Assembly (NCBI GenBank): GCA_031273585.1
Contig: JAISRP010000014.1
Coordinates: 1 to 9,241, forward strand
Length of the DNA stretch: 9,241 nt
Source: Synergistaceae bacterium
GTDB lineage: Bacteria > Synergistota > Synergistia > Synergistales > Synergistaceae
Reading direction: 5' to 3'
Under the pieces are notes generated by a model. The model saw only the letters and a program-made list of their open reading frames with translations. It searched no databases and was not told the DNA's origin. Position 1 is the first letter of the stretch. Every line of letters begins with the position of its first letter. Shown in pieces: positions 6,726 through 9,241 of the stretch. The translations under genes were made by a program, and so were the position numbers.

Positions 6726-6763
6726 GCAATCAGTTGCATGATCTAACTTGATAGTCATATATC
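6726..6763 (+). promoter_or_regulatory. Possible internal promoter/operator before the binding-protein gene
   Basis: GCAATCAGTTGCA (6726-6738) nearly repeats GCAATCATGTTGCA (3935-3948) from the main promoter region, differing by one inserted base. In both places the right half overlaps a possible -35 box, here TTGCAT (6734-6739), with TATATC (6758-6763) after 18 bases as a weak -10. This would let the binding protein and MoeA-like protein be made separately from the membrane parts. The promoter match is weak; the motif repetition is the main evidence. Confidence 0.3.
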
Positions 6764-6784
6764 CAATTATCCTCATAAAAAAAC

Positions 6785-6790
6785 AGGAGG
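6785..6790 (+). promoter_or_regulatory. Strong ribosome binding site of the binding-protein gene
   Basis: AGGAGG, a full Shine-Dalgarno, lies 11 bases before the ATG at 6802. It is the best ribosome binding site in the plus-strand operon, fitting the usual need for more binding protein than membrane subunits. Confidence 0.6.
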
Positions 6791-6801
6791 TCTGAATTTC
6801 A

Positions 6802-7845
6802 ATGAAGAGAGTTGTTCGCGCATCGTTCGTAGTTCTCGGTCTCGCGGTTGCAATCGCGATGTCCTGGGGGAGTCCGGTTTCGGCCGCGCCCAGTGGCCGT
6901 ACCGTCGTCGACATGGCCGGACGCACAGTGGTTGTGCCCGATAAAATCGAAAAGATAGCTGGATTTCGCTCCGTCGGCGTTTTAAACGCTTTCATAGAGC
7001 TGATGGGAGAGGGCTCTAAAATCTGCCACGACATGCCGGCCAGCTTCACGAGGAATGACAATTGGAGGTTCCAATATCTATTCGCGCCGCAGATTAAAGG
7101 CGCACCCGTTTTGGAAGACGCGAGCGGCGAAATACTCATCGAGACCGTGATGAGCGTCAATCCGGACGTGAGCTTTGTCGTCAACAAGCAAACGGCCAAG
7201 CTACTTGAGGACAAGGGGCTCTGCGCGATTTACATCGCCTGGGAGGAGCTGGATGACGTCAAAAAGGCGGTTACCCTCGTCGGCGAAGTTCTGAATCAGC
7301 AAGCCGCAGCGGCCGACTATCTTGTCTATTTCGATGAAAAAGTGGCCATGGCAAATGAGCGCATCGGCAAGCTCGGCTCAAATGAAAAGAAAACCGTCAT
7401 CTACGGCAACGTCGGACAGCTGAACCAGCCTCACCGCATCGCCGAATGGTGGATCTCTCAAGCCGGCGGAATAAGCGTCACTGACAACGGTAGAAAAGAG
7501 GACATCTACAATTACGAGATGGAGGACCTGCTCAAATGGAATCCCTCCGTCATTTTCCTCGCGTCGACCTCGTCGAAGGGGGATATTTTGAGCGACTCGC
7601 GCTTTGCTGGAATCAAAGCGGTGAAGGACGACGCCATATACGGCATACCGACCGTCGCCCACGTCTGGGGCAACCGGACGGTCGAGCAGCCTCTCACGAT
7701 ATTTTGGGCGATGAACAAGCTCTATCCGGAGCTCATGCCGCGAGAGGAGCTCGCAAAGGAGATTCGTTATTTCTACAGCCGCTTCTTCTTGTACAACTTA
7801 AGCGATGAGCAAATAGCGGAGATCATCGACGGCAGGAAGCAGTGA
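6802..7845 (+). CDS. Periplasmic binding protein of the FecCD-type ABC transporter (TroA/MolA-like fold)
   Basis: Periplasmic receptor of 347 residues delivering substrate to the permease. Residues 1-28 form a type I signal peptide (MKRVVR, hydrophobic core, PVSA cleavage region before APSG) without a lipobox cysteine. The mature start TVVDMAGRTVVVPDKIEKI (34-52) is the typical opening of iron-complex/B12/molybdate binding proteins. Later come NPDVSFV (120-126), the long helical linker expected of this fold at about 150-195, MEDLLKWNPSVIFL (240-253), SRFAGIKAVKDDAIYGIP (266-283) and WGNRTVEQPL (289-298) followed by a LYPE stretch (307-310). The last two resemble the W-x-x-R-x-x-E-x-PL region of this family. 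Its place beside a MoeA homologue makes molybdate or tungstate the best guess, by analogy with Haemophilus MolA; an iron, cobalt or nickel chelate cannot be excluded. MoeA follows 14 bases later. Confidence 0.92.
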   Translation: MKRVVRASFVVLGLAVAIAMSWGSPVSAAPSGRTVVDMAGRTVVVPDKIEKIAGFRSVGVLNAFIELMGEGSKICHDMPASFTRNDNWRFQYLFAPQIKGAPVLEDASGEILIETVMSVNPDVSFVVNKQTAKLLEDKGLCAIYIAWEELDDVKKAVTLVGEVLNQQAAAADYLVYFDEKVAMANERIGKLGSNEKKTVIYGNVGQLNQPHRIAEWWISQAGGISVTDNGRKEDIYNYEMEDLLKWNPSVIFLASTSSKGDILSDSRFAGIKAVKDDAIYGIPTVAHVWGNRTVEQPLTIFWAMNKLYPELMPREELAKEIRYFYSRFFLYNLSDEQIAEIIDGRKQ

Positions 7846-7859
7846 CAGGTCAAGCATAG

Positions 7860-9050
7860 ATGTATCTCAATAGCGATTGTTATGTCACGCGGCGCGAAGC
7901 CATGGATATGATCGTATCCCATTATGCCGCGCCGGTCAGAACAGAGCTGGTCCGCGTCAGCGAGGCGCTGGGGCGCATATGCGCGAAGAACGTGTATTCC
8001 GCCGTGTCGCTGCCAGTCGAGCGCGCTTCGCAGCTCGACGGCATTGCGGTGCGTTTCTCTGATTTCGAGCATGGCATGCCGGATTTCTCAAAATGGGTCA
8101 GCGGCAGGGACTACGTTCGGGCGGATACCGGAGACGACTTCGACGACGTTTTCGACACAATCATTCCCATAGAGGAGACGTCCTTCCGCAAGGACGGAGG
8201 CATCGCCGTCGAACCCGAGGACCCCGTCGAGAAAGGGCAGTTCGTGAGGGGGAAAGGAAGCGTCATCGCATCTGGAGAATTGCTGTTGGCGGCAGAATCC
8301 AAGATAACGCCTCGACATCTGGGTCTCCTGACGTCCGGAGGAATCGAAGCGATCGAGGCTGTGTCCAAACCGCTGGTCGCCTTTATCCCGACGGGCGACG
8401 AGCTCATCCCGGCAGGCAATACGCCTCGCAGGGGACAGAATATCGAGAGCAACAGCGCCATGATCGGTGGACTGTTAGAACAGTGGGGCGCTGACATTAT
8501 GCGATGTCCTATAGTGTGCGACCGGGAAAAACCGCTGCAGGATGCGATCGAAGGGGCGCTCGCGTCCGCCGATATAGTGCTGATAAACGGCGGCTCGTCG
8601 CGAGGCGATGAGGACATCGCCGCCAAGCTGCTGAAAAAAATTGGCAGCTTCGTCCAGCATGGGATCAAGGCTATACCGGGGGTTCCGATAGCGCTTTCGG
8701 CAGTCTCCGGCAAACCCGTCATCAACATTCCAGGCCCTCCGTACGCGGCGTTCTGCGCGATGGATTGGTGCGTGCGCCCTCTTGTGTTCAGACAGCTGAA
8801 ATATTCGCCGCCCAAACGCAGAAAAGTCATGGCGAGGCTGACAAACGACGTCCCCAGACCGCCGTTGCCGTATGAATACATAGTCAGGCTGCAGACAATC
8901 GAAAATGGCGGGGAGTGCGAAGCGCGCGCTTTTTCGATGCAGGACAGGCACGCGGAGGTCTTCATGAAATTCAACGCTCTGCACGTGATGCCTGGAGACG
9001 TCAACGGCTATAAGACAGGCGAGCGAATAGAGGCCGAGCTGCTGGATTGA
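7860..9050 (+). CDS. Divergent MoeA-family (molybdopterin molybdotransferase-like) protein
   Basis: Cytoplasmic protein of 396 residues, near the usual MoeA length. Canonical MoeA inserts molybdate or tungstate into adenylylated molybdopterin. The domain order fits throughout: SQLDGIAV (57-64) for canonical SAMDGYA, RADTGDDFDD (87-96) for the R-x-x-TGA region, IIPIEE (101-106), PTGDELIPAG (177-186), ESNSAMIGGLLEQWG (196-210), INGGSSRGDED (242-252) for GGVSVGDYD, AIPGVP (271-276) for KPGKP, IPGPP (290-294) for LPGNP, and a C-terminal domain with ALHVMPGDVNGYKTGE (373-388). D60, D180 and D250 are kept, but both KPGKP lysines and the PGNP asparagine are replaced. The protein may be a W- or substrate-specific form, a binding or sensing form, or work on another ligand. 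It lies 14 bases after the binding-protein stop with only a weak AGG as ribosome site, so it is probably co-transcribed. Family sure; enzymatic role uncertain. Confidence 0.9.
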   Translation: MYLNSDCYVTRREAMDMIVSHYAAPVRTELVRVSEALGRICAKNVYSAVSLPVERASQLDGIAVRFSDFEHGMPDFSKWVSGRDYVRADTGDDFDDVFDTIIPIEETSFRKDGGIAVEPEDPVEKGQFVRGKGSVIASGELLLAAESKITPRHLGLLTSGGIEAIEAVSKPLVAFIPTGDELIPAGNTPRRGQNIESNSAMIGGLLEQWGADIMRCPIVCDREKPLQDAIEGALASADIVLINGGSSRGDEDIAAKLLKKIGSFVQHGIKAIPGVPIALSAVSGKPVINIPGPPYAAFCAMDWCVRPLVFRQLKYSPPKRRKVMARLTNDVPRPPLPYEYIVRLQTIENGGECEARAFSMQDRHAEVFMKFNALHVMPGDVNGYKTGERIEAELLD

Positions 9051-9052
9051 GA

Positions 9053-9091
9053 GGCGCGCCGCGCTTGCTGTAATTGATATATCGGCGCGCC
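9053..9091. repeat. GC-rich inverted repeat after the MoeA-like gene (weak terminator candidate)
   Basis: GGCGCGCCG (9053-9061) can pair with CGGCGCGCC (9083-9091) as a 9-bp all-GC stem with a 21-base loop, three bases after the stop codon. Each arm is itself nearly palindromic, so other foldings compete. No T-run follows on either strand, so it is not a standard intrinsic terminator; it may stabilise the mRNA end or slow polymerase. Confidence 0.3.
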
Positions 9092-9124
9092 GAGGCTTCA
9101 AGAGTCTATGAGGAGTGTCTGGGC

Positions 9125-9241
9125 ATGAGTGAATTTTCAGTTTTCCTGACCGCCGCTGTTTTTTTACCCTGCGGCCTCGTCCTGGGCCAATGCGCTCGAG
9201 ATGTTCTGGGCCACCGCGGGCGGTATCTTGAGATATTTCAC
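9125..9241 (+). CDS. Partial plus-strand ORF at the right edge, unrecognised
   Basis: ATG at 9125 follows AGGAG (9111-9115) at 9 bases, and the frame stays open to the edge (39 codons, starting MSEFSVFLTAAVFLPCGLVL). The start is hydrophobic like a signal anchor, but the continuation (QCARDVLGHRGRYLEIFH) matches no family I know. It competes with the minus-strand frame over the same bases; only one is likely real. Its first 13 codons are AT-rich and the rest GC-rich, which counts against it. Confidence 0.3.
   Translation, partial: MSEFSVFLTAAVFLPCGLVLGQCARDVLGHRGRYLEIFH
9164..9241 (-). CDS. Partial minus-strand ORF end at the right edge, unrecognised
   Basis: Read on the minus strand from the edge, 25 open codons end at TAA (9166-9164), with the last residues IPPAVAQNISSALAQDEAAG. 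About three quarters of the third codon positions are G or C. The sequence turns AT-rich just after this stop, as expected where a gene ends. If real, it is the C-terminus of a gene convergent with the MoeA operon. Too short to assign to a family. Confidence 0.33.
   Translation of the reverse strand: MKYLKIPPAVAQNISSALAQDEAAG

Noticed and set aside
8111..9004. 297-codon minus-strand open frame opposite the MoeA-like gene
   Set aside because: Shadow frame rich in Ser and Pro; all conserved motifs are on the plus strand.

Overview
The window looks like chromosomal DNA of an anaerobic, two-membrane (diderm) bacterium of moderately high GC. Two secreted binding proteins have ordinary type I signal peptides with no lipobox cysteine, which suggests a true periplasm. 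A TAXI-type TRAP transporter beside a BtuC/FecC-type metal importer would suit Synergistota or a similar anaerobic lineage. That placement is a guess from gene content; nothing in the window fixes the taxon.

Left half (1-3614, minus strand), read from right to left: a TAXI-family TRAP solute-binding protein; a fused 4TM/12TM TRAP permease starting right after it; then, after 68 bases, the N-terminal membrane part of a fused MFS/spermidine-synthase-like protein that runs off the left edge. The three probably form one operon. A strong promoter (TTGATA-16-TATAAT) lies upstream. It is followed by a leader of about 120 nt with a possible 23-codon leader ORF and a hairpin over that ORF's start.

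Middle (3615-4045): a regulatory region of about 430 bases between divergent operons. It holds back-to-back promoters whose -35 boxes are joined by a perfect 9-bp inverted repeat, and a second plus-strand promoter carrying two smaller palindromes.

Right half (4046-9050, plus strand): five genes in one direction. They encode a DUF4213/DUF364 'putative heavy-metal chelation' protein, a FecCD/BtuC-type permease, its ATPase, a periplasmic binding protein and a divergent MoeA-family protein. The first three overlap by one base at each junction (taATG). The binding-protein gene has an 88-base gap before it containing a second copy of a GCAATCA(T)GTTGCA motif. The set reads as a metal or oxyanion import and delivery system. 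The MoeA homologue, and the known use of this ABC family for molybdate/tungstate (Haemophilus MolABC), make Mo or W the leading substrate. The MoeA-like protein lacks canonical motif residues, so its chemistry may differ.

Right edge (9051-9241): a GC-rich inverted repeat without a T-run, then two mutually exclusive partial ORFs, neither recognised. No tRNA, rRNA, IS element or CRISPR array was seen.
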